DNA of 64,000 nt from Rhodospirillaceae bacterium (GTDB taxonomy: Bacteria; Pseudomonadota; Alphaproteobacteria; SP197): contig PBNE01000013.1 in assembly GCA_002722885.1 (NCBI GenBank), positions 62,001 to 126,000 of the forward strand. The letters are read 5' to 3'. Positions within the stretch are counted from its first letter, which is position 1, and every line of letters starts with the position of its first letter. Made by a program: the position numbers and the translations under genes. Under the pieces are notes generated by a model that saw only the letters and a list, made by a program, of their open reading frames with translations, did no database searches and was not told the origin of the DNA. Shown here one piece after another: positions 26,284-34,842 of the stretch.

Positions 26284-27271
26284 CCTCCGTTATCTAAGCG
26301 GCCCGGACATCGACGCTCTCGAACTCACCTGCGATGAAATTCTCGATGCCATCGAGGTCAGCCTCGCTGCACAGGGGCGGGACGAAACAGTGGTGGAGCC
26401 CCGCATGCACCTCGTCGCGGACACGCAATTTCGAGGGCATTTCAACGTGCTGCGCGGCTATATCGCACCGCTCGGCGTGGCCGGTGTGAAGGTGGTGAGC
26501 GACTACATCGACAACTGGCAGCTCGATCTGCCTTCGGAGATGGCGTTGGTGAACCTGTTCGACGCGAGGACCGGCGTGCCAAAGGCCGTGGTCGACGCCA
26601 CAGCCATCACTGAAATGCGCACCGGCGCGGTTACCGCCGTGGGCGCCAAGTACCTGGCGCCATCGAAACCGAAACGGCTGGGCCACATCGGCGCACGCGG
26701 CACCGCTTACTGGAACGTGCGGTTGCTTGATCACCTGTTCGACTTCGAGGATATCCGTATTCATTCCCGACGTCCCGAGAGCCGCGACGCGTTCGGCCGG
26801 CGATTGAGCGAAGATCTGGGCAAGGAGGTCATCGTCACCGAGGATTGGCAGTCCTGCCTGGACGGCGCCGATATTTTGGTTGAGGCCTCGCGTCTCGACA
26901 CGACACAACCCCTGTTCAAGACTTCATGGGTAAAGCCCGGGGCCCTGGTCATCCCCTACGGTACTGTCAGCGCCGTGGAGGACGACTTCACCGACATCAT
27001 GGACAAGATCGTGGTCGACGACTGGGGGCAATGTCTGATCGGGCCGTTCGGCTGCCTGCGCCGCCATATCGATTCCGGCAAGGTGACCCATGACACGATT
27101 CACGGCGAGCTGGGCCAAATCTGCGCCGGCATGAAACCCGGCCGTGAGAGCGATGACGAAACAATCCTGCTGTGGCACCGCGGACTTTCGACATCGGACA
27201 TTGCGCTGGCACATGCCATGCTCGAGAAAGCCGACCGAATGGAACTCGGTCTCACGCTGCCCTACGCCTGA
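26267..27271 (+). CDS. Ornithine cyclodeaminase/mu-crystallin family protein
   Basis: A 334-residue protein of the OCD family, whose members include ornithine cyclodeaminase, alanine dehydrogenase and ketimine reductase. The substrate-side core TAITEMRTGAVTAVGAKYLA is clear (arginine and lysine contacts). The Rossmann motif, normally GAGVQA, is here GHIGARGTAYWN, which is an unusual form of the dinucleotide loop. Later blocks are DILVEASRLDTTQP and VVDDWGQC. True ornithine cyclodeaminase activity should not be assumed; a dehydrogenase or imine reductase is equally possible. It overlaps the upstream SEL1 gene and converges on the O-methyltransferase gene. Confidence 0.85.
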   Translation: MITKIDLRYLSGPDIDALELTCDEILDAIEVSLAAQGRDETVVEPRMHLVADTQFRGHFNVLRGYIAPLGVAGVKVVSDYIDNWQLDLPSEMALVNLFDARTGVPKAVVDATAITEMRTGAVTAVGAKYLAPSKPKRLGHIGARGTAYWNVRLLDHLFDFEDIRIHSRRPESRDAFGRRLSEDLGKEVIVTEDWQSCLDGADILVEASRLDTTQPLFKTSWVKPGALVIPYGTVSAVEDDFTDIMDKIVVDDWGQCLIGPFGCLRRHIDSGKVTHDTIHGELGQICAGMKPGRESDDETILLWHRGLSTSDIALAHAMLEKADRMELGLTLPYA

Positions 27272-27293
27272 CAGCGCGGCAGCAATCGGGCGG

Positions 27294-27956
27294 TCAGCGC
27301 TTGCGCGCTAGACTCAGGCCATCACCCACGGGCAGCAGGGCCACATCGACCCGCTCATCACTGCCCATCTTGATGTTCAGTGCACGGATGGCTCCCGTAT
27401 CGGCGCTGGTGTCTTTGGCATCGATCACTGCACCACCCCACAGCACATTGTCGACCATGACCAAACCGCCCGGGCGGACCAGCTCCAGACATCGCTCGTA
27501 GTAGATGTCATAGTTGACTTTGTCGGCGTCGATGAAGGCCATGTCGAAAGTTGCGGCCTGGCCGTCGGCGATCAGGCCCTCCAACGTGTCGGTTGCCGGA
27601 GCAAGCCGCAGATCAATGCGCTGGTCGACCTCGGCCGCCTCCCAGTAGCGGCGCGCAATGGCGGTCCAGTCCTCGTTGACATCACAAGCGACGAGGTGAC
27701 CCTCCTCTCCCAGAGCGCGCGCCACACAAAGACTGCTGTAGCCCGTAAAGACGCCCACCTCGATGACACGGCGCGCGCCAATCAGGCGTGCCATCAGGGC
27801 CATGAACTGCCCCTGCTCCGGCGCGATCTGCATCCCGGACTGTTCCATAGTCGATGTCTCGTCGCGCAAACGCGCCAGAATGTCGTCGTCAGCATGGGTC
27901 GTCGCCACAACATAGTCGTAGAGTTCGTCGCTGAGCCCGATGGTCTTGCGTTGCAT
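27294..27956 (-). CDS. SAM-dependent O-methyltransferase (caffeoyl-CoA type)
   Basis: A 220-residue class I methyltransferase of the Methyltransf_3 family. SAM-binding motif I is VIEVGVFTGYSSLCVA, the metal/catalytic block is DMAFIDADKVNYDIYYE and motif III is RPGGLVMVDNVLWGG. These enzymes methylate catechol or related hydroxyls with Mg2+; the bacterial members are often of unknown substrate. The ATG at 27956 follows GGAAGGA. It is the last gene of a minus-strand run with the thioredoxin/NHL protein (14 bases between them) and the AI-2E transporter. Confidence 0.9.
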   Translation of the reverse strand: MQRKTIGLSDELYDYVVATTHADDDILARLRDETSTMEQSGMQIAPEQGQFMALMARLIGARRVIEVGVFTGYSSLCVARALGEEGHLVACDVNEDWTAIARRYWEAAEVDQRIDLRLAPATDTLEGLIADGQAATFDMAFIDADKVNYDIYYERCLELVRPGGLVMVDNVLWGGAVIDAKDTSADTGAIRALNIKMGSDERVDVALLPVGDGLSLARKR

Positions 27957-27970
27957 GATCGTCCTTCCGG

Positions 27971-29434
27971 TCAAGAGAGCCAGGTGATGTAGGTCCGCTC
28001 GTTTGGATCCAACAGCAGAATACGATGGTTGTTGGTGTCACTGAGCAGCAATCGTCCATCCGTTCTGACCACCACGCCGGCAGGTTCACCCAGACGAAGG
28101 CAGACAGGATCAAGACAGGTCAGCCCCGGTTCGATGCTTCGGACCTCCCCGGCCTCGACATCAACCAGCCTGACCGCCCGATTGTAGCTGTCGGCCACCA
28201 CGATCCCCTCCGCAGTCCAGACAAGCCCGAGCGGATGCTGGAAGCGCGCGTGCTTTAGAGGCCCGTTCTGCAGGCCGAACTCGAAGAGGCCGGCGCCAAC
28301 CAGCGTGGAGACCTTGCCCTCATCAAGATCAAGAATGCGGATTGCAGAGGTTTCGGAATCGGCAAACGCCAGCCTCCTGCCCGTTTCGTCCCGCGCCAGG
28401 CCGCTGGGCTGGGCAAGGACAGCCTCATCCAGTGCTTCCCCATCGACCAGGGCTTCCGCACCGGTACCGGCCAATCGCCGCACAGTCTTCTGTGCGAGAT
28501 CAACCACACCCAGCTGATGGGTCCCCGCATTGGCGACATAGAGCCGATCATCGTGCAGCTCCAGATCCCAAGGCGACGCTAGCGCAGTTTCGCGGGTGAT
28601 CGCTTCTGATCCCAGGGGTCTGCCCCGCCGGCCGGTCCCGGCCAGCGTTGTCACCGCACCATCGGCGAGATCAATGCGACGCAATGCGTGGTTGCCGGTA
28701 TCGGCGACGAAGATGGCCTGTTCGCTCGCGGTGAGGCCCTGGGGGTCGGCAAAGCATGATTCGCGGGCTGTGCCGTCAACAAACCCGCGCCGGCCGCTGC
28801 CGTAACGGGTCTGAACCGCCCCATCCTCATCAACCAGCACAATCTGATGATGACCGGCATCGGCGATGGCCCAGGCGTTTCGGCCAGGCACCGGTTTGAT
28901 CTTTCCGGGAAACGACAGCGTTCCAGTCTCGTGCCGCCGGTCAACGAGATCGAGCGCCTGTGGTCTCAGCATGTCCTCGTCGCGCGCCTGCCTCACTAGG
29001 CCACTGATGGAACGATGCAGCTTCTCCGAGTCGGGTTCTCCTGCGAACTGCCCCAGCACATAACCCGCGGGATCAATGAAGACGAGTGTGGGCCAGGCGC
29101 GAACGGCGTATTCGCGCCACAGGGTCATGTTGGGGTCGTGGATCACCGGGTGTCTGATGTCGTAACGCTGCAGCGCAGCCGTGACGTTGTCGGCCTCTCT
29201 CTCGGCGAAGAACTTCGGCGTATGGACGCCGATTACGACGACATCCTCGGGAAAATCTTCTTCGATCCGCTTGAGTGCGGGCAGAACATGCATGCAGTTG
29301 ATGCAGCAGAACGTCCAGAAATCGAGGATGACAAATCGACCGGCCACATCTTCCAATGACAGTGGTCCGGTCACGTTGAACCATGTTGTACCCTGCCGAT
29401 CGATCTCCGGGGCACGAACCGGGGCGGCGTTCAT
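27971..29434 (-). CDS. Thioredoxin-domain NHL-repeat protein (NHLRC2-like)
   Basis: A 487-residue protein with a thioredoxin-like N-domain followed by an NHL beta-propeller. The redox centre is WTFCCINCMH (Cys43, Cys44, Cys47), and the FDP-type cis-Pro region is WPTLVFIDPAG. NHL blades start near residue 165 (INPVPGRNAWAIADAGHHQ is the first, then several 'ADTGNH' and 'ADSYNR' turns). The CCINC centre and architecture match eukaryotic and bacterial NHLRC2-like proteins of unclear function. There is no signal peptide, so it is probably cytoplasmic. It overlaps the AI-2E gene by four bases (ATGA). Confidence 0.85.
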   Translation of the reverse strand: MNAAPVRAPEIDRQGTTWFNVTGPLSLEDVAGRFVILDFWTFCCINCMHVLPALKRIEEDFPEDVVVIGVHTPKFFAEREADNVTAALQRYDIRHPVIHDPNMTLWREYAVRAWPTLVFIDPAGYVLGQFAGEPDSEKLHRSISGLVRQARDEDMLRPQALDLVDRRHETGTLSFPGKIKPVPGRNAWAIADAGHHQIVLVDEDGAVQTRYGSGRRGFVDGTARESCFADPQGLTASEQAIFVADTGNHALRRIDLADGAVTTLAGTGRRGRPLGSEAITRETALASPWDLELHDDRLYVANAGTHQLGVVDLAQKTVRRLAGTGAEALVDGEALDEAVLAQPSGLARDETGRRLAFADSETSAIRILDLDEGKVSTLVGAGLFEFGLQNGPLKHARFQHPLGLVWTAEGIVVADSYNRAVRLVDVEAGEVRSIEPGLTCLDPVCLRLGEPAGVVVRTDGRLLLSDTNNHRILLLDPNERTYITWLS

Positions 29435-30510
29435 ACAGGTTTCTCAGCCTCGGGTGGCTTCTCGCCTTCTAGATGCGAGACATTGCCATCGGACGACAGC
29501 AGGATCGCCACAGGGCGCGTGGCCTTGAACTGGGCGAAGATGATCATGGCGATCACGATGATCGGAACCGACAGAAACATGCCGATCACACCCCAGATGC
29601 TGCCCCAGAGCGCGAGCGAGATGAGGATGACAAGCGGGCTGAGGCTGAGCGAGCGTCCCATCATCTTGGGCTCAACAACATTGCCGGTGACAATCTGTGT
29701 GGCGCCAAGAAGTGTCGTGACGATGATGAAGGGTGTGATCGGGTCTTCGAACTGAACCAGGGTCAGCAGAGCCGGAAAGACAATGCCGAGGATCGAGCCG
29801 ATGGTCGGGATGAAGTTGAGCAGGAAGATCAAAACGGCCCAGAATTCCGCAAGATCGACGCCAACGGCGATCATCACGAAATAGGAAATTCCTCCGGTGG
29901 CGATCGACAACAGGGTCTTGACCCAGAGATAGGTTCGAATGTCGGTGTTGATGCGGTCGAGCGTCCTGTGGACCCGCTTGCGCCTGTCTGGATCGCTTCC
30001 GACGAGTGCGTCCAGCTTAGCCGAAAAGCCCTTCTGTTCGATCAAGAGGAAGATTGCGTAGACCAGAATGATGCCGACGTTGCCCGCGAAACTGGCAACG
30101 CCTGATGCCAACTGGCCGGCGATGCTACCGAGATTAATCTGGTCGCGGAGTTGCTCGATCGTGGGAACCTTTTCGATTCCCAACAGGGCAACGACATCGT
30201 TCAGAAGCCGTTCCAGATTGGCCTGATAGACCGGTGCCGCAGCCACCACCTGTTCAATGTTGTCACGGGTCAGGTCGACGAAGGCCGACAGCACGGCAAA
30301 GAACGTCAGACAGGCCAAGGTCATCGCAAGCCAACCCGGGATGCGGAATCCCCAGGCACCCATACGGCTGTAGGTCCTAGCCAGGGTCGCGATGAGATAC
30401 CAGAACACCACCGCCACGGCGAACGGCAGGATCAGGGCTTTGCCGACAACGAGGATGTAAAGCGTGAAGCCTGCAATTGCGGCGTAGAGCGAAAAACTCA
30501 AAAGATTCAT
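29431..30510 (-). CDS. AI-2E family transporter
   Basis: A 359-residue membrane protein of the AI-2 exporter (TqsA/PerM) superfamily. It has the typical pattern of N-terminal helices, a long soluble stretch (about residues 90-150) and a cluster of C-terminal helices with NFIPTIGSILGIVFPALL and PIIVIAMIIFAQF. Members export small signals or other solutes, or act as Na+/H+ antiporters, so the name is only a family label. The ATG at 30510 is preferred over an upstream TTG because it follows a GGAAGAAG stretch and gives a natural N-terminus. It is the first gene of a three-gene minus-strand run. Confidence 0.88.
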   Translation of the reverse strand: MNLLSFSLYAAIAGFTLYILVVGKALILPFAVAVVFWYLIATLARTYSRMGAWGFRIPGWLAMTLACLTFFAVLSAFVDLTRDNIEQVVAAAPVYQANLERLLNDVVALLGIEKVPTIEQLRDQINLGSIAGQLASGVASFAGNVGIILVYAIFLLIEQKGFSAKLDALVGSDPDRRKRVHRTLDRINTDIRTYLWVKTLLSIATGGISYFVMIAVGVDLAEFWAVLIFLLNFIPTIGSILGIVFPALLTLVQFEDPITPFIIVTTLLGATQIVTGNVVEPKMMGRSLSLSPLVILISLALWGSIWGVIGMFLSVPIIVIAMIIFAQFKATRPVAILLSSDGNVSHLEGEKPPEAEKPV

Positions 30511-30773
30511 GTGGCGCTTCTTCCCAGTCTGATTCGCCAAGCGATCATTGCGCAGGCCCTTATACAGGACAACCGCCGTGGCGCGTCGCGTTCACGAGAC
30601 CCGACGTCGAAATTGGGCCATCTATGGCGTTGCGAGCCCTGATTTCGCCATGGTTTGTTGACATGATCCGACATGCAGAAAGAATGGTACCAAGGACCGT
30701 AACCCGGCCGGGCGTCGGGGCAGTCTGTATAACAATCAGGGGTTCAAAGCGCTAAACGGGAGGATTTCACATC

Positions 30774-32411
30774 ATGGCACATCAGTATTTTGAGACGCTG
30801 CAGAAGCAGCTATCGGACGGACGGCTCGACCGCCGCGAGTTCGTACGTTACTCGGCTCTGCTCGGTATTTCGGCCACCACGGCCTACGCTGTTGCGGGCA
30901 AGATCACGGGGGAGGACTTTGCGCCGAAGGCTGTCGCTCAGGACATGCCGGTGGGCGGCAACATCAAGATCGCGATGCGCGTCTACGTTGTCGACAATCC
31001 CCACACATTTTCGTGGGTCATCGACTCCAACATCGTGCGTCAGGTCTGCGGCTATCTGACCCGCACCGGCACGGACAACGTAACCCGTCCTGACCTCCTT
31101 GAGGGCTGGGAGGCCAGTGATGACCTGCTGACCTGGACGTTGAACGTGCGTCAGGGTGTCAAGTGGCACGACGGTCGCGACTTCACGGCCGAAGACGTTG
31201 CCTGGAACATCAATCGCGTACTTGATCCGGAAACCGGTTCGTCTGTCCTGGGCCTGATGAAGGGCTACATGATGAACGATGATGGCTCCGGCGTGTGGGC
31301 CGACAACGCCATCGAAGTCGTCGACGATCACACTGTGCGCCTTAATACGCGCTCGGCCAACATCGCGATCGCCGAACATCTCTTCCACTATCCGCTGCTC
31401 ATGTTGGATCCCGCCGAAAACGGCGTGTTCGGCATCGGCTCCAACGGCACCGGCGCCTACACGCTGACCGAGCATGTCGTGGGCGAGCGTGCGGTGCTGC
31501 AGAACGCCAACAACGCCACATGGCATGGCGAAGGCCCGTATCTCGACACCATCACCTTCATCGATCTGGGTGATGACGCCTCCGCGGCCATTGGTGCCAT
31601 TGCGTCCAAGCAGGTCCATGCGGTCGACCAGGGCGATATCGTCCAACTCGACGCCTACAAGGCCATGCCGCATGTGACGGTGAACCCGGCCAACACGGCT
31701 CAGACGGCCGTGGCGCGTGTCCAGGTTGATGCCGAGCCGTTCACTGATGCCCGGGTCCGCAAGGCCATGCGTCTTGCCATCGACACGCCGTCGGTTCTGC
31801 AGGCCGCTCACCGTGGTCTCGGTGCCGCTGCCGAGCACCACCATGTGGCGCAGATTCATCCGGATTATGCCGAGCTGCCCTTCATGTCGCGTGATGTCGA
31901 CGCCGCCAAGGCTCTGCTGGCCGAAGCCGGTCATGCCGACGGCATCGATCTTGAGATCGTCTGCAAGAAGGACCCGGCCTGGGAGCTTCTCGCCGTGCAG
32001 GCCATGGTCGAGCAGTGGAAGGAAGCCGGTATCAACGTCGATATCAACGTGCTGCCTTCCGATCAGTTCTGGGAGGTCTGGGCCCAGGTCCCGTTCGGCT
32101 TCACAAGCTGGACCCATCGTCCGCTGGGCTTCATGGTCCTCGGCCTCGCCTACCGTTCGGGTGTGCCGTGGAACGAGTCGCATTACGCGAATGCCGACTT
32201 TGACGCCAAGCTCACGAAGGCCGAAGGCATTCTGGATATCGATGCCCGTCGTGAGGTGATTGCCGAACTCGAAATGATCATGCAGGAAGACGGCCCGATT
32301 GTTCAGCCGCTGTGGCGCGCGATCTACAACGTCGCCGATACGCGCGTTCAGGGATACATCATGCATCCCACGAGCTACATCTTCGGTGAGACACTGGCGC
32401 TCGATTCCTGA
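30774..32411 (+). CDS. Tat-exported family-5 ABC solute-binding protein (peptide type)
   Basis: A 545-residue binding protein of the SBP_bac_5 (DppA/OppA) family. A twin-arginine motif (LDRREFVRY) and a short hydrophobic core precede a cleavage site near residue 43. The family signature VRQGVKWHDGRDFTAEDV is near residue 125, with further conserved positions around IDTPSVLQAAHRG. No permease or ATPase genes are adjacent, so it must use transporter parts encoded elsewhere or have been separated from them. A strong AGGAGGATTT-like site precedes the ATG. A clear terminator follows the gene. Confidence 0.92.
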   Translation: MAHQYFETLQKQLSDGRLDRREFVRYSALLGISATTAYAVAGKITGEDFAPKAVAQDMPVGGNIKIAMRVYVVDNPHTFSWVIDSNIVRQVCGYLTRTGTDNVTRPDLLEGWEASDDLLTWTLNVRQGVKWHDGRDFTAEDVAWNINRVLDPETGSSVLGLMKGYMMNDDGSGVWADNAIEVVDDHTVRLNTRSANIAIAEHLFHYPLLMLDPAENGVFGIGSNGTGAYTLTEHVVGERAVLQNANNATWHGEGPYLDTITFIDLGDDASAAIGAIASKQVHAVDQGDIVQLDAYKAMPHVTVNPANTAQTAVARVQVDAEPFTDARVRKAMRLAIDTPSVLQAAHRGLGAAAEHHHVAQIHPDYAELPFMSRDVDAAKALLAEAGHADGIDLEIVCKKDPAWELLAVQAMVEQWKEAGINVDINVLPSDQFWEVWAQVPFGFTSWTHRPLGFMVLGLAYRSGVPWNESHYANADFDAKLTKAEGILDIDARREVIAELEMIMQEDGPIVQPLWRAIYNVADTRVQGYIMHPTSYIFGETLALDS

Positions 32412-32438
32412 GCGTCCTCACCAGAGGATACCGTTACG

Positions 32439-32470
32439 AGAGGGGGCCTTCGGGTCCCCTCTTTATTTTT
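32439..32470 (+). terminator. Intrinsic terminator of the peptide-binding protein gene
   Basis: A 7-bp stem AGAGGGG (32439-32445) pairs with CCCCTCT (32456-32462) and is followed by TTATTTTTT, so it is a textbook rho-independent terminator 28 bases after the stop codon. It also lies against the end of the convergent ATL gene. Confidence 0.85.
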
Positions 32471-32475
32471 TAGCT

Positions 32476-32811
32476 TTATGGCTTTCCGGTTCTCGAAGGC
32501 GAAATGAAGCGGTACTGCCCGAGGTCGATGTGACCTTCGAGATCAATGTAGACCCCTTCAGATTCGAGCAGATCACGCTGCTGATCGGCTCCCTCAGACG
32601 CCCGGCCTCCGCCTTTGCTGATCCTGCCCTGTGCGTTGATGACGCGCCACCACGGAACCTGGGGGTCATTGCACGATGACAGGGCATAGCCCACGCGGCG
32701 CGCCCATTTCGGATTGCCGGCGGTCTTGGCAACATCACCATAGGTCATGACCTGACCCGGTGGGATATCCCGGATCACACGATAGTAGGATTTGTACTCG
32801 TCACTCACCAT
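32476..32811 (-). CDS. Alkyltransferase-like protein (ATL)
   Basis: A 111-residue homologue of the C-terminal domain of O6-methylguanine-DNA methyltransferase. The core PPGQVMTYGDVAKTAG is present, but the active-site PCHRV is replaced by PWWRV (residues 53-57), so the alkyl-accepting Cys is Trp54. This is diagnostic of ATL proteins, which bind O6-alkylguanine and hand lesions to nucleotide-excision repair instead of repairing them. It starts five bases after the CcdA stop, so it is the last gene of the thiol-redox operon. Confidence 0.92.
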   Translation of the reverse strand: MVSDEYKSYYRVIRDIPPGQVMTYGDVAKTAGNPKWARRVGYALSSCNDPQVPWWRVINAQGRISKGGGRASEGADQQRDLLESEGVYIDLEGHIDLGQYRFISPSRTGKP

Positions 32812-32816
32812 GCCCC

Positions 32817-33557
32817 TTATCGTACGGTCTCATACAGGAAGGGGAAGGTCTCCAGGAGCCAGAAAGCGAACGCCGAGAGATAACCCGTGATCATCGCGAC
32901 GCCCATCAGGACCAAAATTACGCCCGCCGCGATCTGCAGGTTGCGCCCCAGCCGGCCCAGCCCGCGCATGTGACGCAGGAAGAATCCGGTGAAACCTGCA
33001 GCAAGGAGAAAGGGCACACCAAGACCCGCGGAATAGATGGCCAGAAGCACCATCCCACCGGTCACCGTGCTGCTGACAGCCGCCATGGTGAGGATGCCAC
33101 CCAGGATCGGGCCGATGCAGGGCGTCCAGCCAAAGCCGAAGGCGGCGCCCAGGACATAGGCCGCCGCAGGCTGGCCACCCGGAATGTTGAGATGGAACCG
33201 GAAGTCCCGCTGCAGGACCGGAAGCCGGAACAAGCCCATCATGACAAGACCGAAGAGAACGACGATGACGCCGGCGACCGTTTCCAGGATGCCACGATAC
33301 TGAAAGAGGAGCTCCCCGACCGCGGTGGCGCTGGCACCCAGAAGAATAAAGACGGTCGAGAAACCCAGCACAAACAGCAAACTGAGCAAGAGGATCGCAA
33401 CACGTTTGCTGCGCTGCGCATCGGACTTCAGCGTATCGAGCGATTCGCCGGCGAGGAACGACACATAGGCCGGGACCAGAGGGAGAATGCAGGGCGACAG
33501 AAAGGACACGACGCCCGCGACAAAGGCGCTCAGGAGCCCGATACCGTGAATCTCCAT
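32817..33557 (-). CDS. CcdA-type thiol-disulfide transmembrane protein
   Basis: A 246-residue six-helix protein of the CcdA/DsbD family that carries electrons from cytoplasmic thioredoxin to periplasmic thiol proteins. The two redox cysteines lie in the matching positions VSFLSPCILPLVPAYVSF (Cys23) and GFGWTPCIGPILGG (near 145). It is located between a TlpA-like gene and the ATL gene and belongs to a four-gene minus-strand operon with two thioredoxin-fold proteins, its likely reduced partners. Confidence 0.93.
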   Translation of the reverse strand: MEIHGIGLLSAFVAGVVSFLSPCILPLVPAYVSFLAGESLDTLKSDAQRSKRVAILLLSLLFVLGFSTVFILLGASATAVGELLFQYRGILETVAGVIVVLFGLVMMGLFRLPVLQRDFRFHLNIPGGQPAAAYVLGAAFGFGWTPCIGPILGGILTMAAVSSTVTGGMVLLAIYSAGLGVPFLLAAGFTGFFLRHMRGLGRLGRNLQIAAGVILVLMGVAMITGYLSAFAFWLLETFPFLYETVR

Positions 33558-33574
33558 GATCTAGTGCCGCATCC

Positions 33575-34150
33575 TTAGTCGGCCAGACCGGCCTGTTCCA
33601 GGGCGGTACGACTGTCCCTTGCAGCTTCAGCAAGCGGCAAAATAGCCTCCAGCGCCGCTTCGCCGGCCCAATCGGCTTCACCGACCAGTTGTGCGACGAC
33701 ATATCCGTTGTGATCGATCAGCACGGTCGTCGGCAGCCCGAACACATGCATGGCTCGCCCGAAATGCATCTGAGGATCGCGATAGATTCCCAGATGGGCT
33801 GCGTCGATCTGCTCATAGAAGGCCGCAATCTGTTCTTCGCTGGCTCGGTCCATGGCCATAGTCACCACAACGAGATCATCACCACCGTGCTCTTCAGCCA
33901 ATCGGTTCAGTGTTGGCATCTCTGCAATGCAGGGCGGGCACCATGTCGCCCAGAAGTTGAGCACCACGGCCTTGCCCTTGAAGAGCGACATGTCTCCTAG
34001 TTCTTCATTGGCGATGAGAAAGGGCGTGTCGGGCACCGCCCGCAGTTCGTCAAGCCACACAAGATTCGGAAGGCTCTTGCCGTCCTGTGCCCCCGCGACG
34101 GATGCACCGCCCAACATCAGAGCCAAGACCAGGAGCACAAATGTCCTCAT
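33575..34150 (-). CDS. TlpA-like periplasmic thiol-disulfide oxidoreductase
   Basis: A 191-residue thioredoxin-fold protein with a signal peptide cleaved near VAGA (residue 21). The active site is FWATWCPPCIAEM (Cys71 and Cys74), and the cis-Pro segment is GLPTTVLIDHNGYVVAQLVG. These fit the TlpA/ResA/CcmG group. It overlaps the upstream DsbE-like gene by four bases and is followed by CcdA, which can reduce it. Cytochrome c maturation, copper centre assembly or general periplasmic reduction are the usual roles. Confidence 0.92.
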   Translation of the reverse strand: MRTFVLLVLALMLGGASVAGAQDGKSLPNLVWLDELRAVPDTPFLIANEELGDMSLFKGKAVVLNFWATWCPPCIAEMPTLNRLAEEHGGDDLVVVTMAMDRASEEQIAAFYEQIDAAHLGIYRDPQMHFGRAMHVFGLPTTVLIDHNGYVVAQLVGEADWAGEAALEAILPLAEAARDSRTALEQAGLAD

Positions 34151-34731
34151 GGCTGCAGCCCCGCAATCACCGGCAGGATCGTGTCACGCCAAGCCTCCGC
34201 CGTGATCGGACCTATGTGTTTGTATGCGACGGTCCCGTCGGGACCAACCACGAACGTCTCAGGCACGCCATAGACACCCCATTCGATCCCGGCCCTGCCC
34301 AGAATATCGGCTCCGGTAGCGTCATAGGGATTGCCATAGCGCGCGAGCCAGGTGGCTGAATCGGCCGGGTCGTCCTTGTAGGCCAGACCGAAGATCATGA
34401 TCTCATCCGCTGCTGCGATGTCCATAAGCAAGGGATGTTCATAACGGCAACTGGTGCACCAGGATGCGAAGACATTAACCAGCGTGACCTGATCTTTGAA
34501 ATCTGCGGCCGAAAATCCAGGGCCGTAGTCATCGACCGGCGGGAGGGCGGTGTCCGGCGCGGGTGCACCGACAAGGGCGGACGGGACGAGGCTGGGGTCG
34601 CGGCCAAGCCCTATACCCAGAGCCAGCGCAAGCACCACGAAAGCCGCAACAGGGGCAATGTAGAGCCATCGAGCCCGGGACGTGCGTTCCTGGGACACGC
34701 TTTGGGTGTGACTGTCGGCCGTCTCGCTCAT
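34147..34731 (-). CDS. DsbE/CcmG-like membrane-anchored thiol-disulfide protein
   Basis: A 194-residue protein with one N-terminal helix (about residues 22-43) and a periplasmic thioredoxin domain. The active site reads FASWCTSCRYEHPLL (Cys92, Cys95); the CTSC pair differs from the usual CxPC of CcmG, which may shift its redox potential. The characteristic cis-Pro GVPETFVVGPDG and the PPVDDYGPGF core match CcmG. The ATG at 34731 is preferred. It starts the operon with TlpA, CcdA and ATL and overlaps TlpA by four bases. Cytochrome c biogenesis is the likeliest role, but no ccm gene is in the window. Confidence 0.88.
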   Translation of the reverse strand: MSETADSHTQSVSQERTSRARWLYIAPVAAFVVLALALGIGLGRDPSLVPSALVGAPAPDTALPPVDDYGPGFSAADFKDQVTLVNVFASWCTSCRYEHPLLMDIAAADEIMIFGLAYKDDPADSATWLARYGNPYDATGADILGRAGIEWGVYGVPETFVVGPDGTVAYKHIGPITAEAWRDTILPVIAGLQP

Positions 34732-34842
34732 CAATCCTATCCGCTGGGTCGCGTCTAAGGTGATCCCGCAGTTGGGCTTTTACAAGGCAATGACAACAGC
34801 CTGACGCGAAGGTGAAGAACCACGAAGAAAGGTTGCCGGACG

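Noticed and set aside
30810..32366. Long open frame antisense to the peptide-binding protein
   Set aside because: The plus strand has a Tat signal and the SBP_bac_5 signature; the antisense frame has neither.
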